A stretch of DNA of 64,000 bases from Actinocorallia populi (GTDB lineage Bacteria > Actinomycetota > Actinomycetes > Streptosporangiales > Streptosporangiaceae). The notes under the pieces are model-generated. The model was not told the DNA's origin, made no database searches, and saw only the letters and a list, made by a program, of their open reading frames with translations. Positions within the stretch are counted from its first letter, which is position 1. Each line of letters begins with the position of its first letter. Of the stretch, positions 8,176-15,319 are shown in pieces. The stretch is from the NCBI RefSeq assembly GCF_002995495.1, contig NZ_PVZV01000004.1, positions 682,001 to 746,000 of the forward strand, in the 5' to 3' direction. A program made the position numbers and the translations under genes.

Positions 8176-9304
8176 TGGTTATAGCCTTGAATCGGTCTGC
8201 TCGCTGATCGTTGATTGCGAGCACAAAACTGCCCCAGCAGCGGCTCCAGGAAGCGAATATGGGTACTCTATAGGTACGCCGAACCTGCGAATGGGTCGGA
8301 TTGTCTATGATAGTGCCAAGCGTGTTGATCGGGTGACATATGAAGCTTGGACCGCTCGTGCAATACCGCAGCGAAACGACATCATTCTTGCCCGCGAAGC
8401 TCCAGTTGGTGAAGTCGGGTTGGTTGACGGTGAGACCCCGATTTGCCTTGGTCAGCGAACGGTCTTGCTGCGCCCGGATCGGCAACTTGTCTCGCCGCGT
8501 TATCTGCACTACCGCCTTCTTATGCCTGAAATTCAGGAGCTTATGCGGATGCGATCTGAGGGGTCGACTGTGGCGCATCTGAATGTCGCCGATATTCGGC
8601 GCCTCGACCTCGGTGTACTACCTCAGATTTCCGTCCAGGATGCGGTTTCTCAAATTCTTGGATCACTTGATGATAAGATCATTGTAAATGATCGAATCCG
8701 GGAAGTGTCTAGCTCTTTGTTGCGGTGTTACTCGGATGTCCTGCACTGGGATGTGTCGAGGGTTCGGAAACTCTCAGAGGTGATCGAGCTTAGGTACGGA
8801 AAAGCTCTGAAGGCTACCGACCGTACTCCAGGAGATGTTCCGGTCTTCGGGGGAAATGGGATTTCCGGGTCGCATGACACTCCGCTTGTGTCAGGGCCGG
8901 GGATCATCATCGGGAGGAAGGGGGCGAATGCGGGATCCGTTTCATGGTCACAGAAAGATTTCTGGCCAATCGATACGGCGTTCTATGTCGAGTCCAAGGG
9001 GGAGGGACTCCCGCTCGAATACCTCTTCTTCCTGCTGCAGCGTGTCGATCTCAGAGGAGTCGTCGGTGACTCGGCGATCCCGGGGCTGAATCGCGAGACT
9101 GCGCTTTCTCTTGGAGTCTCCCTTCCGGAGACAGATTCAGTGACGCGTTTCGTGGAATTCGTTCGACCGATGTTGCAACGCCAGCAGGCAGCGGAGGAGG
9201 AGTCACGGAGTCTCATGGAGCTGCGGGATGCGCTGCTGCCGAAGCTGATGTCCGGGGAGATCCGGGTCAAGGATGCCGAGAGGGTGGTGGAGGAGGCGGT
9301 ATGA
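8168..9304 (+). CDS. hsdS: Type I restriction-modification system, specificity subunit HsdS
   Basis: A 378-residue two-domain specificity subunit. The first target-recognition domain covers about 1-150 and ends in the conserved helix approach ISVQDAVSQILGSLDDKIIVNDRI. The second covers about 195-340 (DVPVFGGNGISGSHD, IIIGRKGANAGSVSW) and ends in the C-terminal helix LMELRDALLPKLMSGEIRV. It determines the bipartite DNA target of the complex. It overlaps hsdM by 8 nt and hsdR by 4 nt (ATGA). Base composition falls to roughly half GC in much of the gene against well over 60% in hsdM and hsdR, suggesting exchange of recognition domains from another source. Confidence 0.95.
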   Translation: MSNGYSLESVCSLIVDCEHKTAPAAAPGSEYGYSIGTPNLRMGRIVYDSAKRVDRVTYEAWTARAIPQRNDIILAREAPVGEVGLVDGETPICLGQRTVLLRPDRQLVSPRYLHYRLLMPEIQELMRMRSEGSTVAHLNVADIRRLDLGVLPQISVQDAVSQILGSLDDKIIVNDRIREVSSSLLRCYSDVLHWDVSRVRKLSEVIELRYGKALKATDRTPGDVPVFGGNGISGSHDTPLVSGPGIIIGRKGANAGSVSWSQKDFWPIDTAFYVESKGEGLPLEYLFFLLQRVDLRGVVGDSAIPGLNRETALSLGVSLPETDSVTRFVEFVRPMLQRQQAAEEESRSLMELRDALLPKLMSGEIRVKDAERVVEEAV

Positions 9305-12300
9305 GCGGGCTTCGGGATCTGTCTGAGGCGGAGTGGGAAGCGATCGCGCTGGAGACCTTGGGGGAGTTGGGGTGGCAGCCGGTGGCGGGGGCGTCGGTGG
9401 CGCCCGGGTCGGGGGAGCGGAAGTCGTGGGTCGATCTTGTGCTGTACGGGAGGCTGCGGGAGGCGGTCGCGAGGCTGAATCCGGGGCTGCCGACGCATGC
9501 GGTCGAGGAGGCTGTGCAGCGGGTGGTCTCCGCCGCCTCGCGGGACGCGATCTCTGAGAACAAGCGGATCCACGACATTCTGGTGGCCCGGGACCAGGGG
9601 CTGCGGATCACATATACCGGCGCCGACGGGGTAGAGCACACGCCGACTATCCGCGTGATCGACCTGAAGAACCAGGTGAACAACGACTACCTCGCGGTCA
9701 GCCAGGTGATCGTGAAGGACCGGGATCACCGGCGGCGGTTCGATGTCGTGCTGTACTGCAACGGGCTGCCGGTCTCGGTGCTCGAGGTGAAGAAGGCCGG
9801 GGCGGAGGACGCCGATCTGCGCGGGGCGCACGCTCAGCTCATGCGTTACGTGGCCGAGTTCCCGATGGCGTTCAGCTCCGTCATGGCCTGTGTGGCGACC
9901 GACGGCATCACCGCCGCGTACGGCACCCCCTTCACTCCTTTCGAGCATTACGCGCCCTGGAACGTCGACGATAACGGCAACGAGGTGCGGGAGTGGGCGA
10001 CCCGGGAAGACCTGCTGGATCTTCCGATGAACCTGCTCCTGCACGGCCTATTCCACCTGGGGCGGTTCCCGGGGTTGCTGGAGAGCTACGTCGCCTTCGC
10101 CGAGGGCAAGGACGGTCTGATCAAGCGGATCGCCAAGCCGCACCAGTTCTTCGCGGTCGAGAAGGCGGTGGACAGGACCCTCGAAGCCGTTCGCTCCCAC
10201 GGGCTGGCGGGTGTGGTCTGGCACACGCAGGGCTCCGGCAAGTCCATGGAGATGGAGCTGTACACCAACCTGGTGATGCGGCACCCGGCCCTGGGGAACC
10301 CGACGGTCGTCGTCCTGACCGACCGCATGGACCTCGACGACCAGTTGTGGAGCACGTTCGCCTCCAGCGAGCTGCTGCCGGAGCCGCCCGTCCAGGTCGC
10401 CACCCGCGATGAGTTGCGCGGCGCGCTGCTGGGCCGTAACGCGGGCGGCATCATCTTCTCTACGCTGCAGAAGTTCGGCAAGACCAAGGCCGAGAAAGAG
10501 GAGGGCGTTAAGCACCCCCTGCTGTCGGACCGGCACAACATCATCGTGATCGTGGACGAGGCGCACCGGAGCCACTACGACGACCTCGACGGGTACGCCC
10601 GGCACCTGCGTGACGCCTTGCCGAACGCCACGATGATCGCCTTCACAGGGACGCCGGTCTCGAAGGCTGACCGCAACACCCGTGAGGTCTTCGGCGACTA
10701 CATCGACACCTATGACCTGTCGCGTGCCGTCCGGGACGGGGCAACCGTGCCGGTCTACTACGAGAGTCACCTCATCACGGTGGGCCTGATCGGTGACGTT
10801 GACCCCGAGGAGATCGACGAGCGGGCCGACGAGGCCATGGCCGGCATGGACGATACGGAGAAGGAACGGCTGCGCCGCAACGTTCAGGTCCTCAACACCG
10901 TGTACGGCGCCGACGACCGGATACAGGAGCTGGCGGAGTTCGTCGTCGGACACTGGGACGAGCGCGCCGAGCAGATGCGCAAGTTCATCGGCGTCCGCGG
11001 CAAAGGCATGATCGTGTGCGCCACCCGAGACATTTGCGCTGACCTCTACAGGCGAATTATCGCTATAAAGCCGGACTGGCACTCCGACCGTGACGAGGAA
11101 GGAAAAATCAAGGTCGTCTACACGGGGAACCCCGCCAAGGACAGCCCCGAGGTCGCCAGGCATGTGCGGCGGCCCTCGGCCGTCAAGGCGATCAAGACCC
11201 GGATGACGGATCCGGACGACGAGATCGAGCTGGTGATCGTCCAATCCATGTGGCTGACCGGCTTCGACTCCCCGCCCCTGCACACCCTCTACCTGGACCG
11301 GCCGATGCAGGGCGCGCAGCTCATGCAGACCCTCGCCCGGGTAAACCGCACGTTCCGCGGCAAGCCGGCGGGCCTGCTGGTTGGCACCGCCCCCATCGCG
11401 GAGAACCTGATGGCCGCGATCGCCGAGTACAGCGCGGACGACAGGCAGAACCGGCCGCTCGGCAAGGACCTCGACCGGGCGATCGACGAGGTCAAGAACC
11501 TGCACGACGTCATCGGCAACGGGATCCTGCACGGCTACGACTGGCGGGCCAAGCTGAAGTCCCCGTCACCGCACGCGTTCATCCACGCGGTCACCGGCGC
11601 GGTCAACTACCTTCGCGACCCCCGGCACCTGGTGGTCGAGGAAGGCGTCGATCCCCTGCCCAAGCGGTTCCGGGCCGCATCCGGAAAGCTGGAACGGCTG
11701 TACGCGCTGTGCTCCCGCGCCACGGACCTGAGCGGCTACCGCGACGACATCGCCTACTTCGTCGCGGTGCGCGTCTGGATGGCGAAGTTCGACGCCGAGG
11801 AACGCCGGGCCCGTGGCCTGCCGATCCCCAAGGACGTCGAGCTCTACCTCAGACGGCTGACCCAGGAGTCGATCGAATCCGACGGGATCATCGACATCTA
11901 CGGTGCGGCCGGCATTGAGAAGCCGGACCTGTCGAACCTCAGCGAGGACTTCCTGCAGCGCATGCGCGATGCCCGCAACCCCAACCTCGCGATCGAGGCG
12001 CTGCGCCGGGTCATCGAGGGGAAGATGCGCGAGGTCACCCGGCACAACCTCGTCCGGCAGCAGAGCTTCAGCGACCGGCTGCTGGAGCTGATGCGCAGGT
12101 ACACCAACCAGAACCTGACCGCCGCTGAGATCATCGACGCTCTCGTCAAGATGGCGAAGGAGATCTCTGCGGAGGCCAACCGAGGCAAGGACTTCTCACC
12201 CCCGCTCAACAGCAACGAGCTGGCGTTCTACGACGCCGTCGCAGCCAACCAGTCCGCGCTCGACGTTATGGGCAACGACACCCTGGCCGACATCGCCCGG

Positions 12301-12519
12301 GACCTCGTCCGCATCGTCCAGCGCGACGCCAAGACCGACTGGGTCTACCGGGATGATGTCCGCGCGAAGCTCCGGGCCACCATCAAACTCCTCCTCGCCA
12401 GACACGGCTACCCGCCGGATGCCCAGCCCGACGCCATCAAGCGTGTCCTCGAACAGATGGAAACCTACGCCGACGAGTGGGCCCGTGACCGGGCCAGCGA
12501 CGAAGACGAGGAGAGCTGA
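9301..12519 (+). CDS. hsdR: Type I restriction-modification system, restriction/translocase subunit HsdR
   Basis: A 1072-residue subunit with all expected parts. The N-terminal PD-(D/E)XK nuclease has D148 and E162-V-K164 (RFDVVLY, SVLEVKK). The superfamily 2 helicase motor has Walker A TQGSGKS (309-315), VDEAH (418-422), FTGTP and the later MQTLARVNRTFRGK motif VI. A C-terminal helical region docks to HsdM/HsdS. It translocates unmodified DNA with ATP and cuts at a distance. The start ATG overlaps the hsdS stop. No frameshift or lost motif is seen, so the restriction system should be active. Confidence 0.96.
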   Translation: MSGLRDLSEAEWEAIALETLGELGWQPVAGASVAPGSGERKSWVDLVLYGRLREAVARLNPGLPTHAVEEAVQRVVSAASRDAISENKRIHDILVARDQGLRITYTGADGVEHTPTIRVIDLKNQVNNDYLAVSQVIVKDRDHRRRFDVVLYCNGLPVSVLEVKKAGAEDADLRGAHAQLMRYVAEFPMAFSSVMACVATDGITAAYGTPFTPFEHYAPWNVDDNGNEVREWATREDLLDLPMNLLLHGLFHLGRFPGLLESYVAFAEGKDGLIKRIAKPHQFFAVEKAVDRTLEAVRSHGLAGVVWHTQGSGKSMEMELYTNLVMRHPALGNPTVVVLTDRMDLDDQLWSTFASSELLPEPPVQVATRDELRGALLGRNAGGIIFSTLQKFGKTKAEKEEGVKHPLLSDRHNIIVIVDEAHRSHYDDLDGYARHLRDALPNATMIAFTGTPVSKADRNTREVFGDYIDTYDLSRAVRDGATVPVYYESHLITVGLIGDVDPEEIDERADEAMAGMDDTEKERLRRNVQVLNTVYGADDRIQELAEFVVGHWDERAEQMRKFIGVRGKGMIVCATRDICADLYRRIIAIKPDWHSDRDEEGKIKVVYTGNPAKDSPEVARHVRRPSAVKAIKTRMTDPDDEIELVIVQSMWLTGFDSPPLHTLYLDRPMQGAQLMQTLARVNRTFRGKPAGLLVGTAPIAENLMAAIAEYSADDRQNRPLGKDLDRAIDEVKNLHDVIGNGILHGYDWRAKLKSPSPHAFIHAVTGAVNYLRDPRHLVVEEGVDPLPKRFRAASGKLERLYALCSRATDLSGYRDDIAYFVAVRVWMAKFDAEERRARGLPIPKDVELYLRRLTQESIESDGIIDIYGAAGIEKPDLSNLSEDFLQRMRDARNPNLAIEALRRVIEGKMREVTRHNLVRQQSFSDRLLELMRRYTNQNLTAAEIIDALVKMAKEISAEANRGKDFSPPLNSNELAFYDAVAANQSALDVMGNDTLADIARDLVRIVQRDAKTDWVYRDDVRAKLRATIKLLLARHGYPPDAQPDAIKRVLEQMETYADEWARDRASDEDEES

Positions 12520-12586
12520 GGACACACGCTCGACGTAGTCGCCATCAATGGGCTGGCCGACTTTGATCCTCGCGTCACGGAAGAAC

Positions 12587-12615
12587 TGTGCCAGCGACCG
12601 GCGATCGCTGGCACA
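12587..12615 (+). terminator. Hairpin terminator after hsdR
   Basis: A perfect 11-bp stem, TGTGCCAGCGA with TCGCTGGCACA, and a 7-nt loop, 67 nt after the hsdR stop. There is no T-tract, as is common in actinobacteria. Confidence 0.6.
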
Positions 12616-12824
12616 GAAGAGTGCGGGGGAGATCGGGTAGCCGATCACGCTGAGGACCAAGTGTTCCTTGATCGTGTTGATTCCGCACCTCCTGTGTACG
12701 TCGCGCAACCACTCGTGAAGCTGTTCTCAAAGCTTTCCATCGCTGGGAGATCATCGACATGCTGGGGTACTTGGGTGCAGGCCGGATGCGCCGACGGCTG
12801 CTGCCACCCTGGCAGACGATCTAC

Positions 12825-12954
12825 CACGGTGACAGGGAGGCGGTGCGGAAGCTGAGGCTTCAGCACCGCCTCCCTGCCGAGCCAGGATCCGAATGATCCG
12901 GGCTACTGGCGGCTGCGCTACGTTTGCTACTGCGATGACTGGCTGCTAGGCAGC
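12825..12954 (+). pseudogene. Group II intron reverse transcriptase/maturase fragment (frameshifted)
   Basis: Two adjoining frames together match the palm region of bacterial group II intron maturases. The first reads HGDREAVRKLRLQHR; after a frameshift near 12870 the second gives LPSQDPNDPGY and then WRLRYVCYCDDWLLG. The family normally has GDRxAVRxLRRQ, LPSQDPxDPGYRRLRYVRYADD and FLLG. The catalytic YADD is altered to YCDD. Similarity stops after LLGS, and no start, other RT blocks or intron RNA domain are visible, so this is a short dead relic. Confidence 0.65.
12833..12876. repeat. Near-perfect 44-nt hairpin
   Basis: CAGGGAGGCGGTGC (12833-12846) pairs perfectly with GCACCGCCTCCCTG (12863-12876). 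After one mismatch, GAAGC pairs with GCTTC around a 4-nt loop. That is 19 pairs in 44 nt. It lies exactly at the frameshift of the reverse-transcriptase relic, so its right arm may be copied from its left arm rather than being original coding sequence. Confidence 0.75.
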
Positions 12955-13008
12955 ATCAGCCTCGCGGCCGTACGGGTGCTCACCGGCGGCCTCGGGCTTT
13001 CTGCTCGC

Positions 13009-13339
13009 CTACGCCGCAGCCTTCGGTGTCTCTACTACCTCCTCGTACAGGCCGTCCAGGCCCTCGATGACGAGGTTGCGTTTGAATCTTTCCACACTGA
13101 ACCGCTCCACTTGCCGCTTGACGAAGACGACCTGACCGATGTCCAGACGCAGGGTGACTCGCTGCCGCGGTACCGCGACGCCCGCGACTGCCCCGCAACG
13201 CGCCCCGGTGCGCCAGCCGAGCCAGCTCCGGACGGGGGCGTGCGTAGATATCGGCTGTGTCCCAAGGACGCAGCACCACGGTGCGACGGCGGTCGAGCTT
13301 CGGCGGCAACCCCACTGTCGTCTTCGGTGCATCTGACAC
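13009..13339 (-). pseudogene. Frameshifted small gene of unknown function
   Basis: A GTG at 13339 with AGAGGTG upstream opens a frame reading MSDAPKTTVGLPPKLDR and VVLRPWDTADIYARP. About 45 codons on, the protein-like frame changes: VAVPRQRVTLRLDIGQVVF and VERFSVERFKRNLVIEG continue to the stop at 13009. Third-position GC is high in the respective frame on each side, which supports one former gene of about 110 residues with a single frameshift near 13200. I do not recognise the family. It could also be two chance frames. Confidence 0.3.
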
Positions 13340-13542
13340 GTCTTCACCTCTGGAGAGATCCTGAGGCCCGTTGTGACGATGAACGCAGGTTAAGGACTCA
13401 TGTTCGTCATAGTGATTTGGGTGAGGTGCGGGACGCCAGCGGAGGTGCCAGACGATGCTGATCGAGACCGGATTCGCATGGGAGCTATCAGCGCGTAGCA
13501 GCGATTCTCAGTGACATTTAGGTGACAAAAGATCTTGAGCCG

Positions 13543-13562
13543 TGATCCATTCGAGTGGATCA
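13543..13562 (-). terminator. Terminator hairpin downstream of tRNA-Gly
   Basis: TGATCCA and TGGATCA pair across a 6-nt loop, with extra pairing possible from flanking CTTGA/TCAAG. On the minus strand it follows the tRNA and is succeeded by ATCTTTTG, fitting an intrinsic terminator. Confidence 0.5.
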
Positions 13563-13583
13563 AGGCTCTGACCTGGGGAAACG

Positions 13584-13657
13584 TGGAGCGGATGACGGGA
13601 ATCGAACCCGCGTAGCTAGTTTGGAAGACTAGGGCTCTACCATTGAGCTACATCCGC
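13584..13657 (-). tRNA. tRNA-Gly (anticodon TCC)
   Basis: It folds into a full cloverleaf: acceptor GCGGATG with CATCCGC, the D-arm, anticodon stem CTAGT/ACTAG with loop CTTCCAA (anticodon TCC, reading GGA), and T-arm GGGTTCGATTCCC. The discriminator is U73, as in bacterial tRNA-Gly, and the 3' CCA is encoded (13584-13586). The 3' end faces the defence island. Confidence 0.95.
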
Positions 13658-13665
13658 GTGGGGCG

Positions 13666-14649
13666 TTACGTCCCGACGGTAGCGTACAGGGTTTCGGGGG
13701 GTGTGCGCGAAACGGGGGCCAGGCGGGCGCGGTGCTGGGCCGGAGTGAGGCCGCGGGTGCGTTTGAAGGCGGTGCTCAGGGCGTACGGGGTGGCGTAGCC
13801 GACGCGGTGGGCGATGGTCTCCAGGGTGAGGGACGGGTCCTGGAGGAGGTCGGCGGCGAGGCTGAGGCGCCAGCGGGTCAGGTGGGCCATGGGGGGTTCG
13901 CCCACCAGTGCCGTGAAGCGGCGGGCGAGGGTCGAGCGGGAGACGCCGAGTTTGCGGGCCAGCAGGTCCAGGGTCCAGGGGTGGGACGGGTTGTGGTGGA
14001 GCAGGCGCAGGGCCTGGCCTGTCAACGGGTCGGACTGGGCCTGGTACCAGGCGGGCGGGTGTGCTTCGGGGCGGGTGAGCCAGGCGCGCAGGAGCGTGAT
14101 GGTCAGCAGGTCCAGGAGGCGGTCGAGGACGGCGGACTGGCCGGGGGAGTCGCGGGTCATCTCCTCGGCGAGCAGGGAGACCAGCGGGGTCCGGGCGGGG
14201 TCGGGCGGCAGGTGCAGGAGCGGGGGCAGGGCGTTCAGGAGGTCCTGGGCGGTCTCGGTGGCGGTCTCGTAGGTGCCGGTGAGCATGACGGTCTGGCCGT
14301 CGGGGGCGTTGCCCCAGGTGCGGACGCCCTGTGACATCGACTCCACCAGGTCGGTGCCGTCCAGGGTGGTGCAGATCTGGCCGGGGTTGACGAGGATCTG
14401 CGGCGGGGTGTCGGGGGAGTCGGCGACGGTGTAGGGGCGGGGGCCGCGGGCCAGGGCGACCTCGCCGGGCTTCAACAGCACCGGGGGGCCGGTCTCGGGG
14501 ACGATCCAAGCGTGGCCGCGGGCGACGACCGCGAGTGTCAGCGGGGAGTGGTCCTGGATGCGCATGGACCACGGCGGGTCCATGACGGAGCGGAGAAGGA
14601 AGGCGCCGCGGGCGCGGGGGCCGTCCAGGAGGGCGGCAAGAGCGTCCAT
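13666..14649 (-). CDS. AraC-family transcriptional regulator (cupin_6 type)
   Basis: A 327-residue regulator. The N-terminal cupin-like sensing domain (MDPPWSMRIQDHSPLTL, then GHAWIV and LKPGEVALARG) is followed by a C-terminal AraC domain with two HTHs (LDLLARKLGVSRSTLARRF and ETIAHRVGYATPYALSTAFKR). The ATG at 14649 was chosen because it starts the domain as in relatives; the open frame runs further upstream but without domain content. No clear ribosome site precedes it. It is divergent from the DUF1772 gene, a common pairing that suggests direct control of that gene. Confidence 0.88.
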   Translation of the reverse strand: MDALAALLDGPRARGAFLLRSVMDPPWSMRIQDHSPLTLAVVARGHAWIVPETGPPVLLKPGEVALARGPRPYTVADSPDTPPQILVNPGQICTTLDGTDLVESMSQGVRTWGNAPDGQTVMLTGTYETATETAQDLLNALPPLLHLPPDPARTPLVSLLAEEMTRDSPGQSAVLDRLLDLLTITLLRAWLTRPEAHPPAWYQAQSDPLTGQALRLLHHNPSHPWTLDLLARKLGVSRSTLARRFTALVGEPPMAHLTRWRLSLAADLLQDPSLTLETIAHRVGYATPYALSTAFKRTRGLTPAQHRARLAPVSRTPPETLYATVGT

Positions 14650-14698
14650 GGCATTGAAGGTAGCGCGGGACGGATGCGTATGGGCATGCGTTTTTCGG

Positions 14699-14722
14699 GC
14701 ATGGAGGGCGCAGTCTCCATGC
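14699..14722. promoter_or_regulatory. Inverted repeat in the AraC/DUF1772 divergent region
   Basis: GCATGGAG and CTCCATGC form a perfect 8-bp inverted repeat with an 8-nt spacer, midway between the two divergent starts. It is a plausible operator for the AraC regulator, by position only. Confidence 0.4.
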
Positions 14723-14766
14723 GATGGGATGAAGGTGTTCGACACCGAAGTCCCAAGGAGAACGTT

Positions 14767-15240
14767 TTGAACCGTACGTTGCTACTCGTCTCAGCGGTGG
14801 GCGCAGGCGTGAGCGGGGGAGTCTTCTTCGCCTTCTCCACGTTCATCATGCGGGGTCTGGGCAGCATCCCGCCGGCGCAGGGAGCCGCCGCCATGCAGGC
14901 GATCAACCGTGCCGCGCCCAACCCGTTCTTCATGCTCGCCCTGCTCGGTACGGCGGTGACGGGCGTCATCGTGGGTTTCACGGGGCTGCGTGACATGTCG
15001 GCCCCGGGCGCTGTTTACGCCGTCGTGGGAGCCGCCCTCTATCTCATTCCGATCGTCCTGACGGTCGTCTACCACGTTCCCTACAACAACCAGCTCGAGG
15101 CTCTGGACGCCACGGCCGCCGGTACGGCGGACTTCTGGACGACGTACGTGTCGCGGTGGACGGCGTTCAACCATCTCCGCTGCCTGGGGGCTCTCAGTGC
15201 AGGGGTGGCGTTCGTGCTCGCCTACCGAAGCGCCAGGTGA
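14767..15240 (+). CDS. DUF1772 (anthrone-oxygenase-like) membrane protein
   Basis: A 157-residue protein with four hydrophobic segments: about 5-28, 55-75, 82-102 and 134-152. The DUF1772 signatures are present: FFAFSTFIMRGL near the start, IPIVLTVVYHVPYNN in the third segment with its conserved NxL, and WTAFNHLRCLGALSA near the end. The family is named from fungal anthrone oxygenases; most bacterial members are uncharacterised. The start is TTG 14767 with AAGGAG 6 nt upstream. Likely controlled by the divergent AraC regulator. Confidence 0.85.
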   Translation: MNRTLLLVSAVGAGVSGGVFFAFSTFIMRGLGSIPPAQGAAAMQAINRAAPNPFFMLALLGTAVTGVIVGFTGLRDMSAPGAVYAVVGAALYLIPIVLTVVYHVPYNNQLEALDATAAGTADFWTTYVSRWTAFNHLRCLGALSAGVAFVLAYRSAR

Positions 15241-15288
15241 TCTGGCCGTGGGTCTGGAAGGAGGGGGTGCCGTTGGGGTTGAATAAGA

Positions 15289-15307
15289 AACCGAATCCAA
15301 TTCGGTT
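15289..15307. promoter_or_regulatory. Operator-like inverted repeat before the acyl-CoA dehydrogenase operon
   Basis: AACCGAA-tccaa-TTCGGTT is a perfect 7-bp inverted repeat 12 nt upstream of the first start codon, in an AT-richer patch. Its size and position suit a TetR-type repressor of lipid or steroid catabolism. The regulator is not in the window. Confidence 0.4.
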
Positions 15308-15319
15308 GAGGAGTCCGGA

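Larger units (their letters stand above)
12520..13583. other. Gene-poor right flank of the defence island
   Basis: This stretch of just over 1 kb between hsdR and tRNA-Gly holds no intact gene that I recognise. It contains the hsdR terminator, a fragment of a group II intron reverse transcriptase, a large hairpin, a frameshifted minus-strand reading frame and a terminator for the tRNA. The mix of relics is what one expects at the edge of an integrated, decaying element. From about 12960 to 13008 and from 13340 to 13540 I see nothing interpretable. Confidence 0.6.

Noticed and set aside
12196-12708. A minus-strand frame with a protein-like start (INTIKEHLVLSVIGYP) overlapping the hsdR end.
   Set aside because: Most of it is antisense to hsdR, it lacks a good start, and no family is recognised; the GC-biased third positions can come from the opposite strand.
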